Assembly: GCA_036403035.1 (NCBI GenBank)
Contig: DASWRT010000325.1
Coordinates: 1 to 18,091 of the forward strand
Reading direction: 5' to 3'
Source: DASWRT01 sp036403035
Lineage (GTDB): Bacteria; Pseudomonadota; Alphaproteobacteria; ATCC43930; CGMCC-115725
DNA length: 18,091 nt
The position numbers and the translations under genes were made by a program. The notes under the pieces were generated by a model. That model had not been told where the DNA came from, searched no databases, and saw only the letters and a program-made list of their open reading frames with translations. Positions 7,303 to 15,367 of this stretch are shown piece by piece; position 1 is the stretch's first letter, and every line of letters begins with the position of its first letter.

Positions 7303-8390
7303 GAATATCCGCTTGGGGAGCGAAGATCTTCGCGCTGGCCTGGATGGGCGTCGCAGCTTCCATCGCCGCACCAACAGCCAGCGCCACCGAATCGATGGTG
7401 CGGGTCGGCTGGTGCGCGCGGACGCTGAGTTCCGCGGCGGCGCCGTTCGCGATCGCGACGAAGATGGGCTGGTTCGCCGAGGCCGGCATCCGCGTCCAGC
7501 CGGTGCCGCTGGCCGGGACGGGCGAGTGCGTGAAGACGGTCGCGACGCGGGAGTTGCCCTACGCGCTCTCGGCCGTCGAGACGCTGGCGGTCGGCCGGCT
7601 GAACGGCATCAAGGCGAAGATCTTCTATACGGCCTATCAGGGCAACATCTACAGCATCGCGGTGCCGGACGAGAGCCCGGTCAGGACCTTCGCCGATCTC
7701 AAGGGCAAGAAGATCGGCGTCATCGCCTTGGGAACGGCCGGCGTCATCGTCGCCCGCGCCCTCGCCACCGCGAGCGGCCTGAACCCGGACCGCGACATCT
7801 CGCTCGTCGTCGCCGGCGAGGCGGCGCAAACGGCGGCGCTGGTGCGCTCGAAACAGGTCGACGCGCTGTCGCAGTTCGACACGAACTACGCCCTGATCGA
7901 GAACGCCGGCGTGAAGCTCCGGCCGCTCGATGCCGCCAACGCCGCAATCGCGCGCTTCCCGTCGAGCGGGTTCATGGCGCTGGAGGAGACGCTCGCAAAC
8001 CGACGGGACGAGGCGGTGGCGCTCGCCAGGGGCTATGCGAAGGGCACCGTGTTCGCGATGGCCAATCCCGAGGCCGCGGTGCGCATCCTCCACGAGGTCT
8101 ATCCGCAGACGAAGGCGACCGGAAAGGACGACGCGACGGCGATAAGCGACGACGTCCGCACGCTGGAAGCGCGGGCGCGGAACTGGCGGCTTGAAATCGG
8201 CGGCGTCACGAAATGGGGCGAAAGCTCGCTTGCCAACTACGACGCGCAGCTCGCTTTCCTGGCAAAGCAGAACGTGTTCAAAGAGCCGGTACCGGCAACC
8301 GATCTCGTCACCAACGAGCTGATCGGCGAGGTCAACGATTTCGATGCCGCCGCGGTCGCCGCCATGGCCAAGGACTACAAGGGGAACTGA
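7299..8390 (+). CDS. ABC transporter substrate-binding protein, SsuA/NMT1-THI5-like, copy 1
   Basis: This is a 363-residue secreted binding protein. The start is ATG 7299, preceded by GGAGGG with six bases spacing and overlapping the permease stop; the frame is open further upstream only as a shadow. A signal peptide covers about residues 1-29, ending in ASA. The mature protein opens with 'MVRVGWCARTLSSAAAPFAI', followed by 'MGWFAEAGI', the usual start of the NMT1/SsuA type II binding fold. 'TFADLKGKKIGV' and 'GEAAQTAALVRSKQVDAL' are family landmarks. The N-terminal Cys39 and the Cys in GECVK are kept in copy 2 and could form a disulfide. Ligands in this family include sulfonates, nitrate, taurine, aromatic acids and pyrimidine precursors; the ligand here is unknown. 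Confidence 0.92.
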   Translation: MRISAWGAKIFALAWMGVAASIAAPTASATESMVRVGWCARTLSSAAAPFAIATKMGWFAEAGIRVQPVPLAGTGECVKTVATRELPYALSAVETLAVGRLNGIKAKIFYTAYQGNIYSIAVPDESPVRTFADLKGKKIGVIALGTAGVIVARALATASGLNPDRDISLVVAGEAAQTAALVRSKQVDALSQFDTNYALIENAGVKLRPLDAANAAIARFPSSGFMALEETLANRRDEAVALARGYAKGTVFAMANPEAAVRILHEVYPQTKATGKDDATAISDDVRTLEARARNWRLEIGGVTKWGESSLANYDAQLAFLAKQNVFKEPVPATDLVTNELIGEVNDFDAAAVAAMAKDYKGN

Positions 8391-9575
8391 CGGCGCTCGG
8401 CCGGAGCGGAGACGCGCCGTCCAAGGAAAGCCGCGGCGGAAGCACGCGGGCGAAAAAAGGGGAGGAAACCAGTGGTGAAGAAAGCGAAAAAGGGAGCGGC
8501 GGCGGCTGCCGTCGCGGCAGTGCTCGCCGCGTCGATCGGCGTCGCCGCCGGAGCGTCGACGCCGGCTGCCGCCGCCGAGACGACGACGGTGCGGGTCGGC
8601 TGGTGCGCGCGGACGCTCAGCTCGGCGGCGGCGCCGTTCGCGATCGCGACGAAGATGGGCTGGTACGAGGCCGCGGGCATCCACGTCCAGCCGGTGCCGC
8701 TGCCGGGGTCGACCGACTGCGTCAAGAACGTCGCGACGAAGGAGCTGCCCTACTCGCTGCCGTCGATCGAGCCGCTCGCGATCATCCGGCCGCAGGGCGT
8801 CAAGGCGAAGAACTTCTATACGGCCTACCAGGGCAATATCTACGGCATCGCGGTGCCGGCCGACAGCCCGGTCAAGACTTTCGCCGATCTCAAGGGCAAG
8901 AAGATCGGCGTCACGTCGATGGCCTCGGGCGGCGTCATCATCGCCCGCGCTCTCGCCGCGGCGAACGGCATGAACCCGGATCGCGACATCTCGATCGTCG
9001 TCGCGGGGGAAGCGGCGCAGACGGCGGCGCTGGTCCGCTCGAAACAGGTCGACGCGCTGTCGCAGTTCGATACGCAGTACGCGCTCGCCGAGAATGCCGG
9101 GGCGACGCTCCGCTTCCTCGACAATGCCGAGATCGCCCGCTTCCCGTCGAACGGCCTCGTCGCGCTGGACGAGACGCTCGCGACCCGCCGGGCCGAGGCG
9201 GTGGCGCTCGCCCAGGGTTATGCGAAGGGCACGGTGTTCGCGATGGCGAACCCGGAAGCCGCGATCCGCATCCTCTACGAGGTCTATCCGCAGACGAAGG
9301 CGACCGGCAAGGACGATGCGACCGCGATGCGCGACGACGTCCGCACGCTGGAGGCGCGGGCGCGGAACTGGCGGCTCGAAGCCGGCGGCGTCGAGAAGTG
9401 GGGCGAGAACTCGCTCGCCAACTACGACGCCTATATCGACTTCCTCGTTAAGCAGGGCGTGATCAAGGAGAAGATCCCGGCGGCCGACCTCGTCAGCAAC
9501 GAGCTGATCGACGACATCAACAAGTTCGATGCCGCCGCAATCACGGCCATGGCCAAGGAGTACAAAGCGAAATAA
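7398..9575 (+). repeat. Tandem duplication: two diverged copies of a binding-protein gene
   Basis: The stretch 7398-8390 is repeated at 8589-9575 in the same orientation, offset by about 1.19 kb. By eye, the encoded mature proteins are about three quarters identical. Some blocks are unchanged over more than 20 residues, for example around 'GEAAQTAALVRSKQVDALSQ'. The only length change in the mature part is a two-residue gap near 7935-7945. The signal peptides and the 81-bp spacer are not similar. This fits an old gene duplication rather than a recent one. Confidence 0.85.
8472..9575 (+). CDS. ABC transporter substrate-binding protein, SsuA/NMT1-THI5-like, copy 2
   Basis: This 367-residue secreted protein is a tandem paralogue of the preceding gene. 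The start is GTG 8472 (a second GTG follows directly), with GGAGG at 8461-8465 and good spacing. The signal peptide has a Lys-rich start (KKAKK) and an Ala-rich core, ending near residue 35. The mature start 'VRVGWCARTLSSAAAPFAI' is identical to copy 1. The differences are not uniform. The segment before 'FYTAYQGNIY' and the one after 'KKIGV' (IALGTA in copy 1, TSMASG in copy 2) are the most altered, and in this fold such loops often line the ligand cleft. The two proteins may therefore bind related but different ligands and share one permease. The gene is 81 bases downstream of copy 1, probably in the same operon. Confidence 0.92.
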   Translation: MVKKAKKGAAAAAVAAVLAASIGVAAGASTPAAAAETTTVRVGWCARTLSSAAAPFAIATKMGWYEAAGIHVQPVPLPGSTDCVKNVATKELPYSLPSIEPLAIIRPQGVKAKNFYTAYQGNIYGIAVPADSPVKTFADLKGKKIGVTSMASGGVIIARALAAANGMNPDRDISIVVAGEAAQTAALVRSKQVDALSQFDTQYALAENAGATLRFLDNAEIARFPSNGLVALDETLATRRAEAVALAQGYAKGTVFAMANPEAAIRILYEVYPQTKATGKDDATAMRDDVRTLEARARNWRLEAGGVEKWGENSLANYDAYIDFLVKQGVIKEKIPAADLVSNELIDDINKFDAAAITAMAKEYKAK

Positions 9576-9669
9576 CGCGCGTCGGCTTCGGGCGCGGCGC
9601 GACGGAATTTTAAGGAAGGCCGGGCAGGATCAAGGCGGGCGTCACGCCTTCCCTTCCCCGAGCACCGAC

Positions 9670-10539
9670 ATGAGCGGCAGCAGCACCTTGGAGAGCCCGA
9701 TCGGCGTTTTCGATTCCGGCGTCGGCGGGCTGACCGTCCTGCGTGCACTGCGCCAAGCCCTGCCGGACGAATCGATGCTCTATCTCGGCGATACGGCGCG
9801 GCTCCCGTACGGCACGAAGAGCGGCGACACGATCGTCCGCTACGCGCTCCAGGCCGCGGGCGTGCTGGTCGAGCGCGGCGCGAAGCTGCTGGTGATCGCC
9901 TGCAACACCGCTTCGGCCTATGCGCTCGACGCGCTGCGCGACCGGTATCCGCACCTGCCGGTGATCGGCGTCGTCGAGCCGGGGGCGGCGACCGCCTGCG
10001 CCGCGTCGTGGAACGGCAGGATCGCGGTGATCGCGACCGAGGGCACGGCGCGGGCCGGCGCCTACGACGCGGCGATCAGGCGCCTGCGCCCGGACGCCTT
10101 AGTGACCTCCGCAGGAGCGCCGCTGCTCGTCGGGCTCGCCGAGGAGGGTTGGTTCGAGGGGCCGGTGCCGGAAGCGGTGGCGCGCCGCTATCTCGCGCCG
10201 CTGTTCGAGACTGGATCGGCGGCGGAAAACGGGAACCGGCCGGATACGCTGGTGCTCGGCTGCACCCATTTCCCGCTGCTACGGACGGCGATCCAGGCGG
10301 TCGTCGGACCTGACGTGGCGCTCGTCGACGGCGGCATGGCCGCGGCGTCGCTCGCAGCCGAGGCGCTCGCCGCGCGCGGGCTCGCCGCACCGTCCGGCAC
10401 GCTGCCGGCGACCCGCTTCCTCGCAACCGACGGCGCCGAGCGCTTCGCCCGCGTCGCCCAGCATTTCCTCAGCTTCCCGATCGATGCGAGCATGGTGGAG
10501 GTAGTGGACCTGCAAGCTATAGCGTCTGCCGCGGCGTAA
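9670..10539 (+). CDS. murI: Glutamate racemase
   Basis: This 289-residue cytoplasmic enzyme interconverts L- and D-glutamate to supply D-Glu for peptidoglycan. Family motifs are complete. 'PIGVFDSGVGGLTV' holds the catalytic-site Asp15-Ser16. 'YLGDTARLPYG' is at 38-48. 'ACNTAS' carries the first catalytic Cys78, and 'LGCTHFPLL' carries the second (Cys198) with His200. ATG 9670 is the only start that fits the family N-terminus. The frame is open back to 9529, but that part runs through the end of the previous gene and has no resemblance to racemases. The Shine-Dalgarno signal is poor. The gene follows the binding-protein pair by 94 bases; a shared transcript is possible, but no functional link is evident. 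Confidence 0.96.
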   Translation: MSGSSTLESPIGVFDSGVGGLTVLRALRQALPDESMLYLGDTARLPYGTKSGDTIVRYALQAAGVLVERGAKLLVIACNTASAYALDALRDRYPHLPVIGVVEPGAATACAASWNGRIAVIATEGTARAGAYDAAIRRLRPDALVTSAGAPLLVGLAEEGWFEGPVPEAVARRYLAPLFETGSAAENGNRPDTLVLGCTHFPLLRTAIQAVVGPDVALVDGGMAAASLAAEALAARGLAAPSGTLPATRFLATDGAERFARVAQHFLSFPIDASMVEVVDLQAIASAAA

Positions 10540-10702
10540 TCGGACTTCCCCCTCTCCGCTTTGCCGCGGTTCCATGCCTTGCAACCCCATGTGCGCGCGG
10601 CGAAAACCGTGCCATGCTTCGCGGCGGCGCGGCAGGCGGGCTGCGCCCGTGCGCCGCATCGTGCGGCCGGCGGGCGGGTCTATGCTGAGCGGCGGCAGAG
10701 GA

Positions 10703-10718
10703 CGGGCCGGAGAGCCCG
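10703..10718 (+). promoter_or_regulatory. Small hairpin in the leader of the polyamine-type ABC operon
   Basis: CGGGC and GCCCG pair around a six-base loop in the 241-bp gap between murI and the next ATPase gene. It is five base pairs long and has no T-run, so it is a weak leader element at best. The rest of this gap is GC-rich, without a recognisable promoter. Confidence 0.2.
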
Positions 10719-10780
10719 GACGATGGCGGCGGCATGGAGGCGGAGGACGCAATGGACGGATCGTGGAGGCCGGGTCGCGG

Positions 10781-11986
10781 ATGGTGAGCCCGCGCGGCGG
10801 CGTCCAGCCCATGAGCATTCCAGCCACGGCGGTCCCGGCGGCGACAGTCGGCGGAGAGGCGGCGCACGTCGCCTTCGACGGCGTCGAGAAGACCTATGAC
10901 GGCGCGATGCTGGTCGTCCGGCGCCTCGACCTCGCGATCCGGCGAGGCGAATTCCTGACCCTGCTCGGCCCGTCCGGCTCGGGCAAGACGACGACGCTGA
11001 TGATGCTCGCCGGCTTCGAGGTGCCGACCCGCGGCATGATCGCGATGAACGGGCGGCGTATCGACGACCTGCCGCCGCACAGGCGCGATATCGGCGTCGT
11101 TTTCCAGAACTACGCGCTCTTCCCGCACATGTCGGTCGGGCAGAACATCGCCTTTCCGCTGAGCGTCCGCCGCCTGCCTCGGTCCGAGATTGCGGAGCGG
11201 GTGCGGCGGGCGCTGGCGATGGTTCGCCTGGAGGGCTACGAGGAGCGCCGGCCGACCCAGCTTTCCGGCGGGCAGCAGCAGCGCGTGGCGCTCGCCCGCG
11301 CGATGGTGTTCGGGCCGCAGCTCGTGCTGATGGACGAGCCGCTGGGGGCGCTCGACAAGAAGCTGCGCGAGCACATGCAGCTTGAGATCAAGCACCTGCA
11401 CGAGACGACCGGCGTCACCGTCGTCTACGTGACGCACGACCAGAGCGAGGCGCTGACCATGTCCGACCGCGTCGCCGTGTTCAACGACGGCGTGGTGCAG
11501 CAGATCGGGACGCCGTCGGCGCTCTACGAGACGCCGGAGAACGGCTTCGTCGCGCGCTTCATCGGCGAGAACAACATGTTCGACGCGACCATCGAGAACG
11601 TCGCCGAGGGCTATGCGGCGGCGCGGCTGCCGACCGGCGAGCGCGTCGTCGCGCGCCTCCCAGGCGCTGGCCGCTCCGCGGCAGGCGCCGGGGACCGCGC
11701 GGGCCTGTCGCTTCGGCCGGAGCGCGCCCGGCTGGCGGTTGCGCAGGGCGACGGCGACATGGCCGCCGGAGAAGCCGCGAACCGCCTCGCCGGGACGGTG
11801 GTGGAGACGATCTATCTCGGCGACCATCGGCGGGTGATCATCGATGCCGGCGGCAACCGCGACGTGATGGTGAAGCTGCCGGCGGATGCCGGCGGGGCGG
11901 CGGAGCCGCTTCAGCCGGGCGCGCCGGTCGTGCTCCGCTTCGCCGCCGACGACTGCCTTGCGCTCGATCCGTCGCCGCCGTCATGA
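10781..11986 (+). CDS. potA: ABC transporter ATP-binding protein, spermidine/putrescine type (PotA-like)
   Basis: This is the ATPase subunit of a polyamine-type importer. With the ATG 10781 start it has 401 residues. Walker A is GPSGSGKTT at 63-71, the Q-loop VFQNYALFPH at 107-116, the signature LSGGQQQRVA at 161-170, and Walker B LVLMDEPLGALD at 181-192. The H-loop is THD at 218-220. A C-terminal TOBE regulatory domain follows (about 265-395, with 'LSLRPERARL'). GGAGG lies about 11 bases before this ATG. An alternative ATG at 10811 would remove ten residues, and the frame is open back to 10574 with non-conserved Arg-rich sequence. The symbol reflects the family; polyamine, opine or other substrates are all possible in this group. 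Confidence 0.9.
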   Translation: MVSPRGGVQPMSIPATAVPAATVGGEAAHVAFDGVEKTYDGAMLVVRRLDLAIRRGEFLTLLGPSGSGKTTTLMMLAGFEVPTRGMIAMNGRRIDDLPPHRRDIGVVFQNYALFPHMSVGQNIAFPLSVRRLPRSEIAERVRRALAMVRLEGYEERRPTQLSGGQQQRVALARAMVFGPQLVLMDEPLGALDKKLREHMQLEIKHLHETTGVTVVYVTHDQSEALTMSDRVAVFNDGVVQQIGTPSALYETPENGFVARFIGENNMFDATIENVAEGYAAARLPTGERVVARLPGAGRSAAGAGDRAGLSLRPERARLAVAQGDGDMAAGEAANRLAGTVVETIYLGDHRRVIIDAGGNRDVMVKLPADAGGAAEPLQPGAPVVLRFAADDCLALDPSPPS

Positions 11987-12048
11987 GCATGGCGGTGGCG
12001 GCAGGACACAGTTTTACGACGCATGAAGGAAGACAGGGAGAGAAGAAG

Positions 12049-13113
12049 ATGAAGAAGCAGACGATCCTCGCAACCGGCACCGGCGCGCTGGCCGCGCTCG
12101 GGCTGCTCGCGGCGGCGACGGCCGCTACGCCTGCGGCGGCGCGCGACCTCACCGTCGTGTCGTGGGGCGGCGCCTATCAGGAGGCGCAGCAGAAGATCTA
12201 TTTCAAGCCGTTCATGGAGCAGAGCGGCACCAAGATGAACGAGGAGTCGTGGGACGGCGGCATCGGCGTGCTGCGCGCCAAGGTGCAGGGCGGCAACGCC
12301 GACTGGGACGTCGTCCAGGTCGAGTCCGAGGAGTTGGCCCTTGGATGCGACGAGGGCCTGTTCGAGAAGCTCGACTACTCGAAGATCGGCGGCAAGGACG
12401 CCTATCTGCCGGCGGCGGTCAACGATTGCGGCGTCGGCGCGATCGTCTACGACTTCGTGCTCGCCTATGACGGCGATAAGCTGAAGGACGGGCCGAAGAC
12501 CTGGGCGGACTTCTTCGACGTGAAGAAATTCCCCGGCAAGCGGGCGCTGCGGCAGGGTCCGAAGACGAACCTGGAGATCGCGCTGATCGCTGACGGCGTG
12601 CCGCCCAAGGACGTCTACAACGTGCTGAAGACGCCCGAGGGGGTCGACCGCGCCTTCAAGAAGCTCGACCAGATCAAGCCGAACCTGATCTTCTGGAAGG
12701 CCGGCGCGCAACCGCCACAGCTCCTCGCCTCCGGCGAGGTGGCGATGACCTCGGCCTATAACGGCCGCGTCGACGCCGCCAACGAGAAGGACAAGAAGAA
12801 CTTCAAGAAGTCCTGGAAGGGCGCGCTCTACACGATCGACTCCTGGGTCGTCCTCAAGGGCAGCCCGAACAAGGACGCGGCCTACAAGTATCTCGACTTC
12901 GTCGGCAAGCCCGAGAACCAGAAGAAGCTGCCGGACTACATCAGCTACGGCGTCACGAACAAGGCGGCGACGAAGGAGATCGATCCGAAGCTGCTGTCGA
13001 ACCTGCCGACCGCGCCGGAGAACATCGAGGACGCCGTCGAGCTGAACGCCCCGTTCTGGTTGGAGAACATCGACAACCTGAACGAGCGCTTCAATAAATG
13101 GGCGGCGCAGTAG
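12049..13113 (+). CDS. potD: ABC transporter substrate-binding protein, spermidine/putrescine type (PotD-like)
   Basis: This 354-residue periplasmic binding protein has a signal peptide of about residues 1-31 (MKKQTILATG..., ending AAA). The mature start 'DLTVVSWGGAYQEAQQKI' is the standard opening of the PotD/PotF group. 'DWDVVQVESEELALGCDEGL', 'FFDVKKFPGKRALRQGP' and 'YKYLDFVGKPENQKKLPDYISYG' are other family landmarks. The body is unusually Lys-rich for the neighbourhood. The start chosen has GGGAG eight bases upstream; an in-frame ATG at 11983 overlaps the ATPase stop but would add 22 residues before an obvious signal peptide. The ligand cannot be read off; similar proteins bind polyamines, but some alphaproteobacterial relatives bind other amines or opines. 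Confidence 0.92.
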   Translation: MKKQTILATGTGALAALGLLAAATAATPAAARDLTVVSWGGAYQEAQQKIYFKPFMEQSGTKMNEESWDGGIGVLRAKVQGGNADWDVVQVESEELALGCDEGLFEKLDYSKIGGKDAYLPAAVNDCGVGAIVYDFVLAYDGDKLKDGPKTWADFFDVKKFPGKRALRQGPKTNLEIALIADGVPPKDVYNVLKTPEGVDRAFKKLDQIKPNLIFWKAGAQPPQLLASGEVAMTSAYNGRVDAANEKDKKNFKKSWKGALYTIDSWVVLKGSPNKDAAYKYLDFVGKPENQKKLPDYISYGVTNKAATKEIDPKLLSNLPTAPENIEDAVELNAPFWLENIDNLNERFNKWAAQ

Positions 13114-14402
13114 GCGGCGGCTCCCCTTCCGTCGCGGCGCCGGCGGTAGCGCGTTCAGCGCCGCCGCCGGTCGGCGTCGGATCGGCGGCGCTGCGGCGGC
13201 AGTTGGCGCGAGCCGAGCGGCGGCGGCGGCTCCGCGCGTTCGGCCTCGTAGCACCTCTGCTGCTGTTCCTGCTCGTCACCTTCGCGCTGCCGATCGCGAA
13301 GATGCTGTGGCGGAGCGTCCAGGACCCGGAGGTCGGCGCGATCCTGCCGGAGACGGCGGCATCGCTCCGACGGTGGGATGGCAAGGATCTGCCCGGCGAC
13401 GACGCCTATTCCGCCCTTGCCGCCGACCTCGCGCGGGCGCGCGAGGCGGGCAATCTGGCGACGGCGGCGCAGCGGCTCAATTACGACATCCCCGGCTTCC
13501 GCTCGCTGCTCTTCACGACGGCGCGGCGGCTCGGCAGTGCCGATGCGGGGACGGGACCGCCGACGCGCGAAAGCTTCGCCCGGATCGATCCGCGCTGGAA
13601 CGACCGTGCGACCTGGGCGGCGATCAGGCGGGCGTCCGGCCCGCTTACCGACTTCTACCTGCTCGGCGCGGTCGACCGGCACCGTGACGCCGACGGGGCG
13701 ATCGTGCGCGTGCGCAGCGATCAGGCGATCTATGTCGACGTGCTGGTGCGGACCTTCACAATCGGCGCCGCCGTCACGGTGCTGTGCCTCGCGCTGGGGT
13801 TCCCGGTCGCGCACCTCCTCGCGACGCTGCCGCCGCAGATCGGCAACCCGCTGATGATCCTGGTGCTGCTGCCGTTCTGGACGTCGCTCCTCGTCCGCAC
13901 CGCGGCATGGGTGGTGCTGCTCCAGGAGCAGGGACTCGTCAACAACGCGCTCGCCGCGCTAGGCGTGATCGATCACCCGCTGAAGCTGATCTACAACAGA
14001 GTCGGGGTCTTCATCGCGATGACCCACGTCCTGCTGCCGTTCATGATCCTGCCGCTCTACAGCGTGATGCGCGGCATCCCGCCGGTCTACATGCGCGCCG
14101 CTGCGAGCCTCGGCGCACGGCCGGCGGAGGCGTTCGTGCGGGTCTACCTGCCGCAGACGCTGCCGGGCGTCGGCGCCGGCTGCCTGCTCGTCTTTATCCT
14201 GGCGATCGGGTACTACATCACCCCGGCGCTGATCGGCGGACCGGCCGATCAGATGATCAGCTACTTCGTCGCCTTCTACACTACGGACACGGCGAACTGG
14301 GGCCTCGCCGCGGCGCTGGGCGTCGTGCTGCTGTCGGCGACGCTCGTGCTGTACGCCCTCTACAACCGGCTCGTCGGCATCGAGAGGCTACGGCTCGGAT
14401 GA
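13098..14402 (+). CDS. potB: ABC transporter permease, PotB-like, with a long periplasmic insert
   Basis: This 434-residue inner-membrane subunit is much longer than a classical PotB (about 280). A Gly/Ala-rich, then Arg-rich cytoplasmic leader (1-46) precedes helix 1 (about 47-71, 'GLVAPLLLFLLVTFALPIA'). About 145 residues (72-217) then lie outside the membrane, including 'AAQRLNYDIPGFRSLLFTTA' and 'IDPRWNDRATW'. The rest (218-434) is a normal permease core with 'LLPFWTSLLVRTAAWVVLL' and the EAA loop 'RAAASLGARPAEAFVRVYLP' at 333-352. The start ATG lies inside the end of the binding-protein gene (16-base overlap). I recall similar long permeases in other alphaproteobacteria, but I know of no role for the insert. 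Confidence 0.9.
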   Translation: MGGAVGGGSPSVAAPAVARSAPPPVGVGSAALRRQLARAERRRRLRAFGLVAPLLLFLLVTFALPIAKMLWRSVQDPEVGAILPETAASLRRWDGKDLPGDDAYSALAADLARAREAGNLATAAQRLNYDIPGFRSLLFTTARRLGSADAGTGPPTRESFARIDPRWNDRATWAAIRRASGPLTDFYLLGAVDRHRDADGAIVRVRSDQAIYVDVLVRTFTIGAAVTVLCLALGFPVAHLLATLPPQIGNPLMILVLLPFWTSLLVRTAAWVVLLQEQGLVNNALAALGVIDHPLKLIYNRVGVFIAMTHVLLPFMILPLYSVMRGIPPVYMRAAASLGARPAEAFVRVYLPQTLPGVGAGCLLVFILAIGYYITPALIGGPADQMISYFVAFYTTDTANWGLAAALGVVLLSATLVLYALYNRLVGIERLRLG

Positions 14403-14418
14403 CGGAGGCCGCCGGATC

Positions 14419-15213
14419 ATGACACCGCTCCGCGCCGCGCAATGGGCGTTCTGCGTCCTCGTCTTCCTGTTCCTGGTGGCGCCCATCCTCGCCGTCGTGC
14501 CGCTCTCCTTCACCTCCGGGACGTTCCTGATCTATCCCCTGCCCGGCCTGTCGCTGCGCTGGTATCACGACCTGTTCACCGCGCCGGAGTGGATCCGGTC
14601 GCTGAAGAACAGCCTCATCGTCGGCCTCGCGGCGACGGCGCTGGCGACGGTGCTGGGCACGCTCGCCTCGATCGGGCTGGTGCGCGGCCGCCTGCCTTTC
14701 TCCGGCCTCATCATGGGGCTGGTGCTGTCGCCGATGATCGTGCCGGTGATCATCACCGCGGTCGGGCTGTATTTCCTGTTCGCCCCGCTTGGGATTACCG
14801 GCACCTACGCCGGGCTCATCCTCGCGCACACGGTGCTGGCGACGCCGTTCGTCGTCATCACCGTCTCGGCGAGCCTGCAAAGCTTCAACGACACTCTCTG
14901 GCGCGCCGCGGCAAGCCTAGGGGCCTCGCCGACGACGACGTTCTTCCGGGTCGTGCTGCCGATCATCACGCCGGGCGTGGTGTCGGGCTGCCTCTTCGCC
15001 TTCGCGGCCTCGTTCGACGAGGTCGTGACGGTGATCCTGCTCGCCGGACCGGAGCAGCGCACGCTCCCGCGGCAGATGTTCATCGGCATCCGCGAGAACT
15101 TCTCGCCGACGATCACCGCCGCCGCGACCTTCATGATCGTCGTCTCCTGCCTCACCTTCTGGGTGGTCGAACTGCTGCGTCGGCGCAGCGAGCGGCTGCG
15201 GACCGGACGATAG
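14419..15213 (+). CDS. potC: ABC transporter permease, spermidine/putrescine type (PotC-like)
   Basis: This is the second inner-membrane subunit of the importer, 264 residues with about six helices. The N-terminus holds helix 1 (about 8-30), and 'GTFLIYPLPGLSLRWYHDLF' (35-53) is highly typical of PotC. The EAA loop is at about 163-184 ('RAAASLGASPTTTFFRVVLP'). 'FAFAASFDEVVTVILLAGPE' at 193-212 and 'LPRQMFIGIRENFSPTI' complete the family pattern. GGAGG at 14404-14408 lies ten bases before the ATG. The gene follows the PotB-like gene by 16 bases and ends the four-gene operon. It forms the heterodimeric channel with the long permease. Confidence 0.94.
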   Translation: MTPLRAAQWAFCVLVFLFLVAPILAVVPLSFTSGTFLIYPLPGLSLRWYHDLFTAPEWIRSLKNSLIVGLAATALATVLGTLASIGLVRGRLPFSGLIMGLVLSPMIVPVIITAVGLYFLFAPLGITGTYAGLILAHTVLATPFVVITVSASLQSFNDTLWRAAASLGASPTTTFFRVVLPIITPGVVSGCLFAFAASFDEVVTVILLAGPEQRTLPRQMFIGIRENFSPTITAAATFMIVVSCLTFWVVELLRRRSERLRTGR

Positions 15214-15367
15214 CGGCGGCGGCCTCCGGAATGGTCCGCCGGACCGTCGCGCTCATGCTGTCTTGAGTAAGGCATCCCCGCCGCAGCGGTCTGTGCGGCG
15301 CAGGAAGGCGGCAAACAAATCGCAAGCTTTTCATGCTTCAATTGCAGCTTCATCGTGAGAGGGAACG

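Noticed and set aside
6777..8684. 635-residue minus-strand frame
   Set aside because: It spans the permease and both receptor genes in antisense, is Arg-rich and has no recognisable motif.
9579..9612. GC-rich dyad followed by AATTTT after the second receptor gene
   Set aside because: The stem is imperfect (about five pairs with a long loop) and the T-run is only four bases, too weak to call a terminator.
11911..13254. 447-residue minus-strand frame
   Set aside because: It is a shadow of the PotD-like gene; the plus-strand protein is clearly the conserved one.
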